Source of the DNA: Prochlorococcus sp. MIT 1223 | GTDB lineage: Bacteria; Cyanobacteriota; Cyanobacteriia; PCC-6307; Cyanobiaceae | Assembly (NCBI RefSeq): GCF_034092465.1 | Contig: NZ_CP139303.1 | Location: 958,865-1,022,864 of the forward strand | Direction: 5' to 3' | DNA length: 64,000 nucleotides | Shown here: one piece after another, positions 19,433 through 29,324 of the stretch | Layout: every line of letters begins with the position of its first letter | Position numbering within the stretch: the first letter of the stretch is position 1 | Notes under the pieces: model-generated | What the model was told of the DNA's origin: nothing | What the model saw: only the letters and a program-made list of their open reading frames with translations | Databases searched by the model: none | Translations under genes and position numbers: made by a program

Positions 19433-19897
19433 TCAATGCAATCTTTTTCCTATTGGAAAATCCTTCAATAGGACGTACATGATGAAACCTATGAGTAATC
19501 CAAAAGTAATTCCTACAACCGTACTTCCAAGTAACAGTGTACTGCTTAAAACCCAGCCTTGTTCCCAAATATCTTGTAGAGTAAATCCTCTAAAATCTGT
19601 CCAATAGTTTGCATTCTGAAGAAAAATAGAGCCGATTTTATAATTGAACCAATATAAAGGTATATATGTGAACGGATTACTAATCCAAGTTCCAACAACT
19701 GCTAATAAGCGATTAGACTTAAAGAGACTTGCTAATATGACACTAAGTCCTGTTTGCAAACCAAAAAAAGGAAAGCATCCGCAAAATACTCCTATTCCTA
19801 TTCCTCTTGCCCGCTCAGCAGAAGTACCATCTTGACTCCATATCCAAAAAAGAAATCTACGAGACCTTTTAAATAAGTTAATAAGAATTTGAATCAT
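19433..19897 (-). CDS. DUF2062 membrane protein
   Basis: 154-residue membrane protein matching the DUF2062 pattern: GTSAERARGIGIGVFCGCFPFFG...QTGLSVILA near the N-terminus, NPFTYIPLYWFNYKIG in the middle and a C-terminal hydrophobic helix. Three membrane segments are likely. The biochemical role of the family is not established. Convergent with spoT and divergent from mnmE across 72 bases. Confidence 0.8.
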   Translation of the reverse strand: MIQILINLFKRSRRFLFWIWSQDGTSAERARGIGIGVFCGCFPFFGLQTGLSVILASLFKSNRLLAVVGTWISNPFTYIPLYWFNYKIGSIFLQNANYWTDFRGFTLQDIWEQGWVLSSTLLLGSTVVGITFGLLIGFIMYVLLKDFPIGKRLH

Positions 19898-19969
19898 TTC
19901 ACAACCTCATGAAAAGATAAAAGAAACAACCTGAGATAAGTTTATGAAATACTCTGAAGTAAATAATTA

Positions 19970-21337
19970 ATGAATTTACCTTTCCATACCGAAGAAACAA
20001 TCGCAGCTATTGCTACGGCAATATCCGCAGGGAAAGGTGGGATTGCTGTCATACGTATTTCAGGAAATTCAGCATTAGCAGTAGCAAAAAATATTGTCCA
20101 TATACCTGGTACGAAACAATGGGAAAGTCATCATGTTCTTTATGGTCATGTACAAGATAAAGAAACTCGAGAAATAATTGATGAAGTTTTAGTGTTTTTC
20201 ATGAAAGCTCCTAGAAGCTTTACAGGAGAAGACGTTGTTGAAATTCATTGTCACGGAGGACTAGTCGCTGTTCAAAGAGTCCTTCAGATAGTATTACAAA
20301 GCCCTTTAGCTCGAAGAGCACTTCCTGGTGAGTTTAGTGAAAGAGCTGTATTAAATGGTCGGCTAGATTTAACACAAGCAGAAGCAATAAGTGACTTAAT
20401 TAGTGCACGAAGTGAAAAAGCTGCGAAATTAGCTGTTGTTGGAATATCTGGTGAAATAAATAAAAAAATTTCACACCTAAGAGAACAACTTCTTGATCAA
20501 CTAAGTGAACTTGAAGCAAGAGTTGATTTTGAAGATGAGCTACCTCCCCTTGATCCCCAAAAATTATTAAATGAAATTCATAAAGTTGAGAATCAACTAC
20601 AAGTACTTATAGATGATTCTAAAAGCACTTCATTTGTTCGCAACGGAATAAAAGCTGTCCTTGTTGGATTACCAAATGTGGGAAAAAGTTCATTACTAAA
20701 TCGTTTAAGCAAATCTGAAAAAGCAATTGTCACAGATGTTCCTGGTACAACTAGAGATTTAGTCGAGATTGGAATTGTTCTTAAGGATGTCCCAATCACA
20801 CTTGTTGATACAGCAGGCATACACTCTTCTAAAGATGCCGTAGAAAAAATAGGCATTGAAAGAAGTCATCAAGCAATAAAAGATGCTGATGTTATCGTTT
20901 TAATTTTTGATTTAAGTAGAGGTTGGAGTCAAGATGATCAAAATTTACTGGATCAAATACCATTAGAAATACCAAAAATTATTGTGGGAAATAAATCTGA
21001 TATTGCTGCTCCATTGCAAAGCGTCAAGCCTAATATCAGGTTTAGTGCTTTAACAGGTGATGGTGAAGAGCAATTAATAACTAAAATCTTAACAGCTTGC
21101 GGAACGAGTAATATTGAGGAGTTAAGAATTAGTTTAAATGAAAGACAACTAGATTTAGCTATTCTAGCAAAATCTGCATTAGCTAGAACACAAGACTTAG
21201 CTTTTCAGGATTTACCTTGGGACTTTTGGACAATTGACTTAAGAGAAGCAATACACAAGTTAGGAGAATTATCAGGAGAGGAAATCACAGAATCTATACT
21301 AGATAGAATATTTTCAAGATTTTGTATAGGGAAATGA
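19970..21337 (+). CDS. mnmE: tRNA modification GTPase MnmE
   Basis: MnmE (455 residues), with GidA/MnmG, modifies the wobble uridine of certain tRNAs. The N-terminal tetrahydrofolate-binding domain begins ETIAAIATAISAGKGGIAVIRISG; the inserted G domain carries GLPNVGKSSLLN, DVPGTTRD, DTAGIH and VGNKSD; the C-terminus ends in the conserved FCIGK with the family's essential Cys. ATG at 19970. First of a compact run with nadC, argS and hisC. Confidence 0.97.
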   Translation: MNLPFHTEETIAAIATAISAGKGGIAVIRISGNSALAVAKNIVHIPGTKQWESHHVLYGHVQDKETREIIDEVLVFFMKAPRSFTGEDVVEIHCHGGLVAVQRVLQIVLQSPLARRALPGEFSERAVLNGRLDLTQAEAISDLISARSEKAAKLAVVGISGEINKKISHLREQLLDQLSELEARVDFEDELPPLDPQKLLNEIHKVENQLQVLIDDSKSTSFVRNGIKAVLVGLPNVGKSSLLNRLSKSEKAIVTDVPGTTRDLVEIGIVLKDVPITLVDTAGIHSSKDAVEKIGIERSHQAIKDADVIVLIFDLSRGWSQDDQNLLDQIPLEIPKIIVGNKSDIAAPLQSVKPNIRFSALTGDGEEQLITKILTACGTSNIEELRISLNERQLDLAILAKSALARTQDLAFQDLPWDFWTIDLREAIHKLGELSGEEITESILDRIFSRFCIGK

Positions 21338-21399
21338 ACTTTCGCTAAAGTGATTTTTATTTAAAGTATAACTTCCAATTTCACCAATTTTTTCTCAAC

Positions 21400-22281
21400 G
21401 TGAACTTACTCACTCCATCCCTCAACAAACTTTTAGATCTTTGGATAGATGAAGATATTGGTCGTGGTGATCTAACTAGACTATCTGTTGACAATCAAAT
21501 TGTTTCAGCATATTGGGTTGCAAAGGAAGAAGGTGTTTTTTGTGGTGGAACTTTAGTAGAACAGTTATTCCATAAATTTGATTCTGCAATACAAGTCAAC
21601 TTAAAAGTTCAAGATGGGTGCAAATTTAAAGTCAATGAGCATATTTTGAGTCTCAAAGGATCTGCTGCTGCACTATTAGCTGCAGAAAGAACTAGTTTAA
21701 ATTTAGCGATGCATCTTTCGGGAATTTCTACAGCCACTGCACTTCTTGTTGAGCAGCTCAAGGGTACAAACGTTCGTTTAGCCGATACTCGTAAAACGAC
21801 TCCAGGACTTCGGGTTTTAGAAAAATATGCTGTAAGATGTGGTGGTGGCATCAACCATCGCATGGGTTTAGATGATGCGGCTATGCTTAAAGAGAACCAT
21901 TTAGCATGGACAAATGGAATCGAAACCACAATTCAAACAGTACGAAAATCTTGTCCTTGGACATCAAAAATAATTGTTGAAGCTGAAACAACTGAGCAGG
22001 CTTTACAAGCTGTAGAAGGAGGAGCAGATGGAGTCCTTTTGGATGAAATGTCTCCTGAATTAATACTGACGCTTGTGCCAAGGTTAAGACATTTAGCTAA
22101 AGTTAAAAATCCCAACAGAAGTTCTAATCAAATTATTATTGAGGTCTCTGGAATAAACCCCAAGGAATTAAAAACCTACGCCAACACCGGTATTGATTTA
22201 ATCTCAACAAGTGCACCTATAACTCGCAGTGCATGGATAGATTTAAGTATGCGTTTTGAAGAACATCACAATCAAAAATAA
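21400..22281 (+). CDS. nadC: Quinolinate phosphoribosyltransferase (nicotinate-nucleotide pyrophosphorylase)
   Basis: NadC (293 residues) converts quinolinate and PRPP to nicotinate mononucleotide in de novo NAD synthesis. Key segments: [49 protein letters not shown] and [28 protein letters not shown] start at 21400. Its TAA overlaps the argS ATG by one base. Confidence 0.96.
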   Translation: MNLLTPSLNKLLDLWIDEDIGRGDLTRLSVDNQIVSAYWVAKEEGVFCGGTLVEQLFHKFDSAIQVNLKVQDGCKFKVNEHILSLKGSAAALLAAERTSLNLAMHLSGISTATALLVEQLKGTNVRLADTRKTTPGLRVLEKYAVRCGGGINHRMGLDDAAMLKENHLAWTNGIETTIQTVRKSCPWTSKIIVEAETTEQALQAVEGGADGVLLDEMSPELILTLVPRLRHLAKVKNPNRSSNQIIIEVSGINPKELKTYANTGIDLISTSAPITRSAWIDLSMRFEEHHNQK

Positions 22282-24092
22282 TGCTAGAGCTCTCATCCAG
22301 TCTCAAAAAACAACTTGATTTGGCACTTCAAAATGCCTTTCCTGAAGAATGTAAGGCTGCATTAGCAGGCGGGAAAGCTCTTGACCCTTTATTAGCACCC
22401 GCTAGCAAGCCTGAGTTTGGTGATTTTCAAGTAAATGGGGCTCTAACATTAGCAAAAACGATCAAACAACCGCCTAGACAAATAGCACAATCAATTATTG
22501 ATCAACTTAAAAAGAACGAAGAGTTTCTGAATGCTTTTGAATATCCAATAATTGCTGGTCCTGGTTTTATAAACATAACTATCAAAGTTAGTCAACTAAT
22601 TGTAGAAATAAAAAAACTCTTAGAAAATGATCGTTTAGGTATCCCATCTATAGCATCTCAAGAAAACCAAAAGTTTAAAGGCCCAGTAATTGTGGACTTC
22701 TCAAGTCCTAATATTGCGAAGGAAATGCATGTAGGACATCTGAGATCAACAATTATTGGTGACTCACTAGCGAGGGTTCTCGAATTTAGAGGTTATAAAG
22801 TTCTTCGCCTAAACCATGTGGGTGATTGGGGCACACAATTTGGGATGTTAATCACATATCTCAAGAAAGTTGCTCCAAAAGCTCTTACAACTCCTGATCT
22901 GGTCAATTTAGGAGATCTAGTAACTTTCTATAGAGAAGCCAAAAAAGAGTTTGATGATTCTGAACAGTTTCAACAGTCTTCAAGGGAAGAGGTCGTTAAA
23001 TTACAGCAAGGTGATTTGCTTAGCTTAAAAGCTTGGCAATTACTTTGTGACCAATCTCGCAAAGAGTTTAATAAAATCTACGATCGTCTTAATATCAAAC
23101 TGATAGAAAGAGGGGAGTCCTTTTATAACCCATATCTACAAGATGTAGTTGATGATCTTCTAAAAGCTAATTTACTAGTTACAGATGATGGTGCACAATG
23201 TGTTTTTCTGGAAGGAATTAGCAGTAAAGAAGGTAAACCCTTGCCACTAATAATTCAAAAAAGTGATGGTGGTTTTAATTATGCAACAACAGACTTGGCA
23301 GCGATAAGATATAGATTTAATACGCCTCCCAATGGAGATGGGTCAAGCTACATCATTTACATAACTGATGCAGGGCAATCCAATCACTTCTATGGAGTCT
23401 TTCAAGTAGCTAAACGAGCTAAATGGATTCCAAGTAAATGTCATGTTGAGCATGTACCATTTGGCCTAGTGCAAGGAGAAGATGGCAAGAAGCTCAAAAC
23501 TCGATCTGGCAAAACTGTAAAACTTAAAGATCTATTAAATGAAGCAGTGAGTCGAGCGAAAACAGATCTTCAAAAACGATTAAAAGCAGAGGGACGGACT
23601 GAAAGTATGGATTTTATTGAGCATGTATCAAATACAGTAGGCATTGCTTCCGTAAAATATGCTGACCTAAGTCAGAATCGAGTCACTAACTATCAGTTTA
23701 GTTTTGATCGTATGCTTGCTTTACAGGGAAATACAGCTCCCTATCTCCTTTATTCCTTAGTTCGAATTGCAGGTATTGCACGCAAAGGTGGGAGATTGGA
23801 AACCCTTGTAGATAATATGGAATTTAGTCAATCCCAGGAAATCAATCTAATCAAAGAATTACTTAAATTTGATGAAACCATATTTGCAGTGGAAAAAGAA
23901 TTATTGCCAAATCGTCTATGTAATTATCTATTTGAACTGAGTCAAGTATTTAATCGCTTTTATGATCAAATACCTATCTTGAAAGCTAACGAGCCGTCCA
24001 AATCTAATAGATTAGTTCTTTGTCGTCTTACAGCAGATACTCTAAAACTTGGGTTAAATCTTCTTGGTATCGAAACTTTAGAAAGAATGTAA
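22281..24092 (+). CDS. argS: Arginyl-tRNA synthetase
   Basis: Class I aminoacyl-tRNA synthetase (603 residues). N-terminal additional domain with [14 protein letters not shown]-type motif in [20 protein letters not shown]; a KMSKS-like region that is degenerate, as is usual for ArgRS ([17 protein letters not shown]); and a C-terminal DALR anticodon-binding domain ending [14 protein letters not shown]. One-base overlaps with both nadC and the following gene suggest one transcript. Confidence 0.98.
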   Translation: MLELSSSLKKQLDLALQNAFPEECKAALAGGKALDPLLAPASKPEFGDFQVNGALTLAKTIKQPPRQIAQSIIDQLKKNEEFLNAFEYPIIAGPGFINITIKVSQLIVEIKKLLENDRLGIPSIASQENQKFKGPVIVDFSSPNIAKEMHVGHLRSTIIGDSLARVLEFRGYKVLRLNHVGDWGTQFGMLITYLKKVAPKALTTPDLVNLGDLVTFYREAKKEFDDSEQFQQSSREEVVKLQQGDLLSLKAWQLLCDQSRKEFNKIYDRLNIKLIERGESFYNPYLQDVVDDLLKANLLVTDDGAQCVFLEGISSKEGKPLPLIIQKSDGGFNYATTDLAAIRYRFNTPPNGDGSSYIIYITDAGQSNHFYGVFQVAKRAKWIPSKCHVEHVPFGLVQGEDGKKLKTRSGKTVKLKDLLNEAVSRAKTDLQKRLKAEGRTESMDFIEHVSNTVGIASVKYADLSQNRVTNYQFSFDRMLALQGNTAPYLLYSLVRIAGIARKGGRLETLVDNMEFSQSQEINLIKELLKFDETIFAVEKELLPNRLCNYLFELSQVFNRFYDQIPILKANEPSKSNRLVLCRLTADTLKLGLNLLGIETLERM

Positions 24093-25195
24093 TGAAATCC
24101 ATTCAAGATCCATCAAAACTACCACTTCCTAGAAACGAAGTAGAGGTCATGAATAGCTATTCAGCCCCATTAGAAGGACGTAGAGATTTACTAAGACTAG
24201 ATTTTAATGAAAATACACTCGGCCCCAGTCCATTAGTTATTGAGGCACTAAAAAAAATCCCTTCAAATCACATTGCAATTTACCCAGAATATAATGGTCT
24301 CAAAGCTGCTATTGCAGACAATCTAAATTTACATAATCGGACAAGTATCAAAAGTCAGCAAGTTGGGATTTTCAACGGAGTAGATGCAGCAATTCATGCC
24401 ATTTTCCATGCTTACGGTGATGTTGGAGAACAACTCCTTACAACAATACCTACATTTGGTTATTACACTCCTTGTGCAAATATGCAAGGGATGGAAATTA
24501 ATGCAGTCCCTTATCAAGGAGAGAATTTTCTTTTTCCCTTTGAGGAAGTCTCAAAAATTTTAGAAACTCAACAACCTAAACTTTGCGTAATATGTAATCC
24601 CAATAACCCTACTGGAACAAGACTTAGTCCTGAAAAAATTCTCAAACTCGCAACAATATCTCAGAAGACTTTAGTTGTAATAGATGAGTTATATGAAGCA
24701 TTTACTGGTGATAGTATTTTACCTTTTACAGACTTCAATAAAACACCTAATCTAATAGTGCTTCGCTCTTTATCAAAAACAGCTGGACTCGCAGGGTTGC
24801 GTATTGGATTTGCAATTGGCAACCCTGAGGTTCTTAATTTAATTAATCGTGTAACAGGTCCATATGACATCAATAGTTTTGCAGTTACTGCAGCTTTTGC
24901 TGCTCTCAAAGATCAATCCTATGTAGATAATTATATTAAAGAAGTTTTAAATGCAAAGCTATGGATAAAGAAACAATTGAGCATGAATAAAATAGATCAT
25001 CATATTGATGGAGGTAATTATCTTTTAATATGGCCAAATATATCCCCTAATAAAATAACAGCATCATTAAAACTAAAAGGGATACTTGTTAGAAGTATGG
25101 AAGGTAAATCCCTCATTGATGGTGCAATAAGAGTAAGTATTGGGACAATACCTCAAATGAAACAATTTCTAGAGGCATTCCTTCAGATTAATTAG
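24092..25195 (+). CDS. hisC: Histidinol-phosphate aminotransferase-like PLP enzyme
   Basis: HisC-family aminotransferase (367 residues) for histidine synthesis. Motifs: RLDFNENTLGPSP, CNPNNPTGT, VVIDELYEAF and RSLSKTAGLAGLRIGFAIG (PLP lysine). The frame stays open upstream inside argS, but the ATG at 24092, overlapping the argS stop by one base, gives the expected length. The window's other HisC/CobC-type enzyme is at 8880; this one is closer to the true HisC pattern. Confidence 0.85.
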   Translation: MKSIQDPSKLPLPRNEVEVMNSYSAPLEGRRDLLRLDFNENTLGPSPLVIEALKKIPSNHIAIYPEYNGLKAAIADNLNLHNRTSIKSQQVGIFNGVDAAIHAIFHAYGDVGEQLLTTIPTFGYYTPCANMQGMEINAVPYQGENFLFPFEEVSKILETQQPKLCVICNPNNPTGTRLSPEKILKLATISQKTLVVIDELYEAFTGDSILPFTDFNKTPNLIVLRSLSKTAGLAGLRIGFAIGNPEVLNLINRVTGPYDINSFAVTAAFAALKDQSYVDNYIKEVLNAKLWIKKQLSMNKIDHHIDGGNYLLIWPNISPNKITASLKLKGILVRSMEGKSLIDGAIRVSIGTIPQMKQFLEAFLQIN

Positions 25196-25215
25196 ATAGT
25201 CAATAAAGTTATAAC

Positions 25216-25953
25216 CTAATCCATTAGTTTGATAGTCATATTCTTAGGAATCTTTCTTGATAATCTAAAACTTTTACCAACCCTTTGAACTTCTACATCA
25301 TTCATGGCTTCCAAGAAGGGTTCAACACCTTGTTGATCACAAGTATTCGAAGATTTAGCCTGAGCATATTGCACTGGGAGAATTATTTTAGGCTTCAACT
25401 CTTTTGCCACAATTGAAGCTTCTCTTCCGTTATAAACCTTTGATCCTCCACCAACCGCAATAATCAAGACATCAGGCCGACCTATTAATAGTTTATCTTC
25501 TAACGATAAAGGAGCAGCAGCCCCTCCAAGATGAGCAAATTTCAACCCACCCTGCTCCCAGCTCCACAATGTTGCATGTCCAAAGCGTCTGCCGCCTAGA
25601 CGATCATGGGGTACTTTGAACCCTTCTAAATTAAGACCATTTACAACATATGAACCAGGCTGAACAAAATACACTCCATTAGCAACTCTTGCACCTTCAT
25701 CAGCCAATTGAGAACTAGCAAGAATAATATCAACGTTTATTTTAGGTTCGGTCAAACCCTTTGCACAACCTACTGCTTTGAATGGGTTAAGTAAAATAGA
25801 TTTACCTTCTCCCTTTATTAAAAGAGCACTATGTCCATAATTTGTAATTTCCACTCCTTGTGCAAATGAGGGAGTCGCTACTACAAATAAAAAAGTCAAC
25901 GCAGAAAAAATATGCTTAAAAGATGTCTTCAGGCTCAAGAGTTTAAGTGTCAT
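25216..25953 (-). CDS. Exported UlaG-like metallo-beta-lactamase-fold protein, metal site degenerate
   Basis: 245 residues with a signal peptide (hydrophobic core ~16-29, then TPSFAQG). The mature part follows the UlaG/RNase Z-like fold: VEITNYGHSALLIKG, DIILASSQLADEG, LKFAHLGG, DVLIIAVGGG and KIILPVQYAQ. Active relatives have HxHxDH where this has SSQLADE, and a His where this has Gln in PVQYA, so most metal ligands are missing. It may be a non-catalytic binding protein in the periplasm or lumen. Convergent with hisC; 40 bases downstream of trpG/pabA, on the same strand. Confidence 0.75.
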   Translation of the reverse strand: MTLKLLSLKTSFKHIFSALTFLFVVATPSFAQGVEITNYGHSALLIKGEGKSILLNPFKAVGCAKGLTEPKINVDIILASSQLADEGARVANGVYFVQPGSYVVNGLNLEGFKVPHDRLGGRRFGHATLWSWEQGGLKFAHLGGAAAPLSLEDKLLIGRPDVLIIAVGGGSKVYNGREASIVAKELKPKIILPVQYAQAKSSNTCDQQGVEPFLEAMNDVEVQRVGKSFRLSRKIPKNMTIKLMD

Positions 25954-25993
25954 GAAAAATCTAATTGTACTAAGTTCATTAGCAATATTTATA

Positions 25994-26587
25994 TTACGCT
26001 TTAGCTGAGTCTAAAAAATTACTCAAAAGTGTATGTCCTCCCTCTGTTAACACACTCTCTGGATGAAATTGAACTCCTTGAAGATTATTGTATTTCGAAT
26101 GGCGAATACCCATAATTGTTCCATCATCCAACCATGCTGTCACTTCAAGGCATTTAGGTAACGTCTCTTTATCAGCGATTAAACTGTGATATCTCGTTGC
26201 CAATAAAGGGTTAGGCAAGTTTTGAAAAAGGCCCTCGCAGTTATGCAAAACATGAGACGTTTTTCCATGCATCAACTCTCTAGCCCTAACAATCTTGCCG
26301 CCAAAAGCTTTTGCAATAGCTTGATGACCTAAACAAACACCTAGAATTGGAATATCCCCTGAGAGTTCAAATAAAATATCCATACAAATTCCAGATTGAC
26401 TTGGATCTCCAGGGCCTGGGGAAAGAACAATATAGCTAGGATTAATATCCTTTATCTCCGCAATAGACAAAGCATCATTACGTTCAACTCTAACTTCTTT
26501 GGCTATAGGGTATTCGTCAGAGAGTTCCTCCAAATACTGAACAAGGTTGTATGTAAAACTGTCGTAGTTGTCAATAACAAGAATCAT
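25994..26587 (-). CDS. trpG: Anthranilate/aminodeoxychorismate synthase glutamine amidotransferase subunit
   Basis: Class I glutamine amidotransferase (197 residues) supplying ammonia to TrpE or PabB for tryptophan or folate synthesis. Starts [18 protein letters not shown]; the oxyanion region is LSPGPGDP; the nucleophile is C85 in [11 protein letters not shown]; the His/Glu pair is in [14 protein letters not shown]. TrpG and PabA cannot be separated by sequence here, and one protein may serve both. Last of the prfB-DUF3285-ybeY-dgkA run. Confidence 0.92.
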   Translation of the reverse strand: MILVIDNYDSFTYNLVQYLEELSDEYPIAKEVRVERNDALSIAEIKDINPSYIVLSPGPGDPSQSGICMDILFELSGDIPILGVCLGHQAIAKAFGGKIVRARELMHGKTSHVLHNCEGLFQNLPNPLLATRYHSLIADKETLPKCLEVTAWLDDGTIMGIRHSKYNNLQGVQFHPESVLTEGGHTLLSNFLDSAKA

Positions 26588-26606
26588 CAGATTTAAAATT
26601 CAGAAA

Positions 26607-27065
26607 CTAAAGTCCTAATCGAATCCTTAAAGGCTGTAGCAATATAATGAAAGCTACCAAGACAGCACCAAAAGAAGCTATCAGAACTGCAGCAGCAGCA
26701 CAATCTTTAGCAATTCGAGCAAGTGGGTGAAATTTGCGGCCAATCGCCAAATCAACAGTCGCTTCAATAGCAGTATTTATTAATTCAAGAATTAAAACTA
26801 AAGCAACCATGCAAGTAATTATCGACAAGTTTGTTGCATTAATTTCAAGAAATATTCCAACGATATATGTAAGAACACCTAAAATAATTTGAATACGGAA
26901 ATTACGCTGGCTTTTCAGAGCATAGCCAATACCTTTCAGAGCATAAGAAAAGCTAGTAGGCAAATCTTTAGCTATTCTCCAAGAACTTCTTCGCAAATTA
27001 GTGCTAGGAAGACTAGAAAGATCTTTAATTTTTCCTCTTAAAAATCTAACCTTAGGAGAACTCAT
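26607..27065 (-). CDS. dgkA: Diacylglycerol/undecaprenol kinase (DgkA family)
   Basis: Small integral-membrane lipid kinase (152 residues) of the prokaryotic DgkA family. About 40 basic N-terminal residues precede the family core: SFSYALKGIGYALKSQRNFRIQ, ELINTAIEATVDL (the conserved Glu-rich catalytic helix) and AKDCAAAAVLIAS. Three membrane helices. In Gram-positive relatives it phosphorylates undecaprenol. It lies six bases after ybeY, a frequent ybeY-dgkA pairing. Confidence 0.92.
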   Translation of the reverse strand: MSSPKVRFLRGKIKDLSSLPSTNLRRSSWRIAKDLPTSFSYALKGIGYALKSQRNFRIQIILGVLTYIVGIFLEINATNLSIITCMVALVLILELINTAIEATVDLAIGRKFHPLARIAKDCAAAAVLIASFGAVLVAFIILLQPLRIRLGL

Positions 27066-27071
27066 AATTGT

Positions 27072-27641
27072 TTAAATCATAGAACTGTGAGCAGCCAAGC
27101 TAAGTTTAAGAAGTTTGTCCTGAAATCTCAGCATCTCCTTAAGACTTTTCTGATCAGGGTGATCCCAGCCCAAAAGATGTAACAAGCCATGACTAACAAG
27201 CCATTGAAATTCAATAATTAATTCATGATTATGTTCTAAGGATTGCTTTTTAGCAGTGGGAACAGAAATAACTATATCTCCTAACTCAACCATATTATCT
27301 TCCATGTAAATCATATGAGGGTCCAATACAGGGAAAGAAAGGACATCAGTTGAATAGTTTTTTTTTAGCCATTTTCTATTTAATTCTTTAATTGTAATAT
27401 CATCAGTAAATTTTAATCCTATGCTAAAAGAATTTAATTTTCTAATTTCATTTGGGCAAATACAATTAGAACTATTAAAAATATATATAAGCCAAGTTTT
27501 AATTACTTTATTCCAAAATTCACTATTTTTAAGTAATGATAAATCTAAAGGGTTTACGAATTGCATCAGATTTGGTTCTGAAATTGAAGTTAATGCAAGG
27601 TCAATTTCTAAGTCATATGATTCTTTAATTAGAAAACTCAT
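27072..27641 (-). CDS. ybeY: Endoribonuclease YbeY (rRNA maturation)
   Basis: YbeY-family metalloprotein (189 residues) involved in 16S rRNA 3' maturation and ribosome quality control. The zinc motif HGLLHLLGWDH is intact near the C-terminus, and LNRKWLKKNYSTDVLSFP is the second family signature. The N-terminal ~60 residues are divergent. It follows the DUF3285-like gene by seven bases. Confidence 0.94.
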   Translation of the reverse strand: MSFLIKESYDLEIDLALTSISEPNLMQFVNPLDLSLLKNSEFWNKVIKTWLIYIFNSSNCICPNEIRKLNSFSIGLKFTDDITIKELNRKWLKKNYSTDVLSFPVLDPHMIYMEDNMVELGDIVISVPTAKKQSLEHNHELIIEFQWLVSHGLLHLLGWDHPDQKSLKEMLRFQDKLLKLSLAAHSSMI

Positions 27642-27648
27642 TTATACT

Positions 27649-27852
27649 TTACTGTGGGATATGGGGCCTGGCTAAAGTTGCAATTAAAAGTATAAATACA
27701 ATGAAACCAAAAAATGTTAAGCCGAGATGCATAATGCTTTGGCTACCTTTTCGAACCATATTTCTCATAGCTAACTTGACGAAGCTAGGAGGTGGTGCAT
27801 TCTTAGAAGATTTTATTTTTTCAGTCAAATAAGTATTAATTTGATTAGTCAT
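27649..27852 (-). CDS. Small cyanobacterial DUF3285-like membrane protein
   Basis: 67-residue protein with a polar N-terminus, a central [20 protein letters not shown] segment and one hydrophobic helix (about 44-61). This matches my memory of the cyanobacterial DUF3285 family; function unknown. The ATG at 27852 overlaps the prfB TGA stop (ATGA), so it is probably translationally coupled to RF2. The prfB-this-ybeY order suggests a ribosome-related role, which is inference only. Confidence 0.7.
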   Translation of the reverse strand: MTNQINTYLTEKIKSSKNAPPPSFVKLAMRNMVRKGSQSIMHLGLTFFGFIVFILLIATLARPHIPQ

Positions 27853-28977
27853 AATGATGACTCATTTTCTGTTTTGTCTGCTTCTTTCCTTAATAAAGCT
27901 TGAATAAAATGATCTAATTCTCCATTCATCACGGCCTCAACGTCTGTTGTCTCCTCAGAAGTACGTAAATCCTTGACCATTTGATAGGGATGAAAAACAT
28001 AATTTCTAATTTGATTACCCCAAGCTGCTTCTACAACATCACCTCTAATGTCAGCTATCTCAGCAGCCCTCTGTTCTTGAGCAATCACCATTAATTTAGC
28101 CTTTAATAAAGCCAACGCTTTTTCTTTATTTTGTAATTGTGAACGCTCTTGTGTACAGCGAACTGCTAAACCTGAAGGTATATGAAGAATACGAACAGCT
28201 GTTTCAACTTTGTTCACATTTTGACCACCTGCTCCACCAGATCTACTTGTAGTAATTTCTATGTCTTTTTCTGGCAAATCCAGAACAACCTCTTTTTCAA
28301 GCTTCGGCATAACCTCAACTCCAGCAAAACTTGTTTGCCGCTTGCCATTTGCGTTAAAAGGGGAAATTCTTACTAAACGATGAGTACCTTTTTCATTCTG
28401 TAAATATCCATAGGCATATTTTCCATTAATCTCGATAGTCGCACTTTTAATCCCTGCTTCTTCTCCTTCAGAAAGTTCATTCACTGTTGTATTCATACCA
28501 TGATCATCAGCCCATCTTGTATACATCCTTAAAAGCATTTGTGCCCAATCTTGAGCATCAGTGCCACCTGCTCCTGCATTTATAGAAAGGACAGCGCCTT
28601 CCTTGTCATATATACCGCTTAAAAGACGTTCAAGTTCCCATCTGTCCAATTCCTGTCTTAATTCATCCAAGCCTTCCTGAGCCTCAATCAGCATTTCATC
28701 ATCAGACTCTGTTTCACAAATTTCCAAATAGACATTTGCATCTTCGATTTGTTTTTTCCATTTATGTAAGGTTTGAAGCTGATCTTTCACATCATCAAGC
28801 AATTGCATCTGCCTTTGAGCCTCTTCTTGATTAGTCCAGAAGTCTGGCTGAGAAGCAAGTTGCTCTAGATCAAGCTGTCGAGCTGTCAAGGCAGGAACGT
28901 CAAAGACACTCCTGGGCTTTGCCCAGACGATCAGCAATCACTGAAAGATCTCTTTTAAATTCAGTTACGTCAAACAA
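27849..28977 (-). CDS. prfB: Peptide chain release factor 2, expressed by programmed +1 frameshift
   Basis: RF2 terminates translation at UGA and UAA. The coding sequence is split. From TTG at 28977, 25 codons lead to CTT followed by an in-frame TGA (28902-28900). Skipping T28902 continues as GAC GTT CCT to the stop at 27849, giving 375 residues. In this numbering the stop-recognition tripeptide SPF falls at 205-207 and GGQ at 250-252, the same as in E. coli RF2, which supports the joining. An AGGAG sits just upstream of the slip site, as in the known mechanism. A reading that starts in the downstream frame (28937) misses the true N-terminus. Confidence 0.93.
28899..28913 (-). promoter_or_regulatory. 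RF2 autoregulatory +1 frameshift site
   Basis: On the minus strand AGGAG (28913-28909) is followed by TGT, then the slippery CTT-TGA-C (28905-28899). The internal Shine-Dalgarno-like AGGAG three bases before CTT and the UGA-C context match the classic RF2 recoding signal. Low RF2 lets the ribosome slip into the +1 frame; ample RF2 terminates at codon 26. Confidence 0.92.
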
Positions 28978-29056
28978 AATAAGTAAATAACCTCATCCAT
29001 AAGAAACTATCAGGGGAGGTGCCTTAATAAGATCATAATCAATTCTTAAATCTGAA

Positions 29057-29320
29057 ATGGCAAAAGTTGAAATCTACACATGGCGATTTTGTCCATTCTG
29101 TATTAGAGCTAAAGAGCTTTTAAAGAAAAAAAAGGTGGATTATATTGAATATGCAATTGATGGGGATAATGAGGCTCGCAGTGTAATGTCTGCACGTGCT
29201 AATGGGAGAACAACAGTTCCTCAAATTTTTATCAACAACAATGGAATTGGTGGTTGCGATGAGCTTTATCAACTGGAACAGAACGAGGATTTAGATCAAT
29301 TACTTGCCTCATTGCGTTAA
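29057..29320 (+). CDS. grxC: Glutaredoxin (GrxC type)
   Basis: Dithiol glutaredoxin of 87 residues with active site CPFC in [15 protein letters not shown] (about 12-15). The glutathione-binding elements [18 protein letters not shown] are present. It reduces disulfides and glutathionylated proteins in the cytosol. ATG at 29057, divergent from prfB, and followed four bases later by gshB, so glutathione synthesis and use are coupled. Confidence 0.95.
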   Translation: MAKVEIYTWRFCPFCIRAKELLKKKKVDYIEYAIDGDNEARSVMSARANGRTTVPQIFINNNGIGGCDELYQLEQNEDLDQLLASLR

Positions 29321-29324
29321 AACG

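Noticed and set aside
28904-28937. Separate prfB start in the downstream frame giving an odd N-terminal ~12 residues
   Set aside because: The residues before DVPAL do not resemble RF2; the +1 frameshift model explains the N-terminus and matches RF2 numbering.
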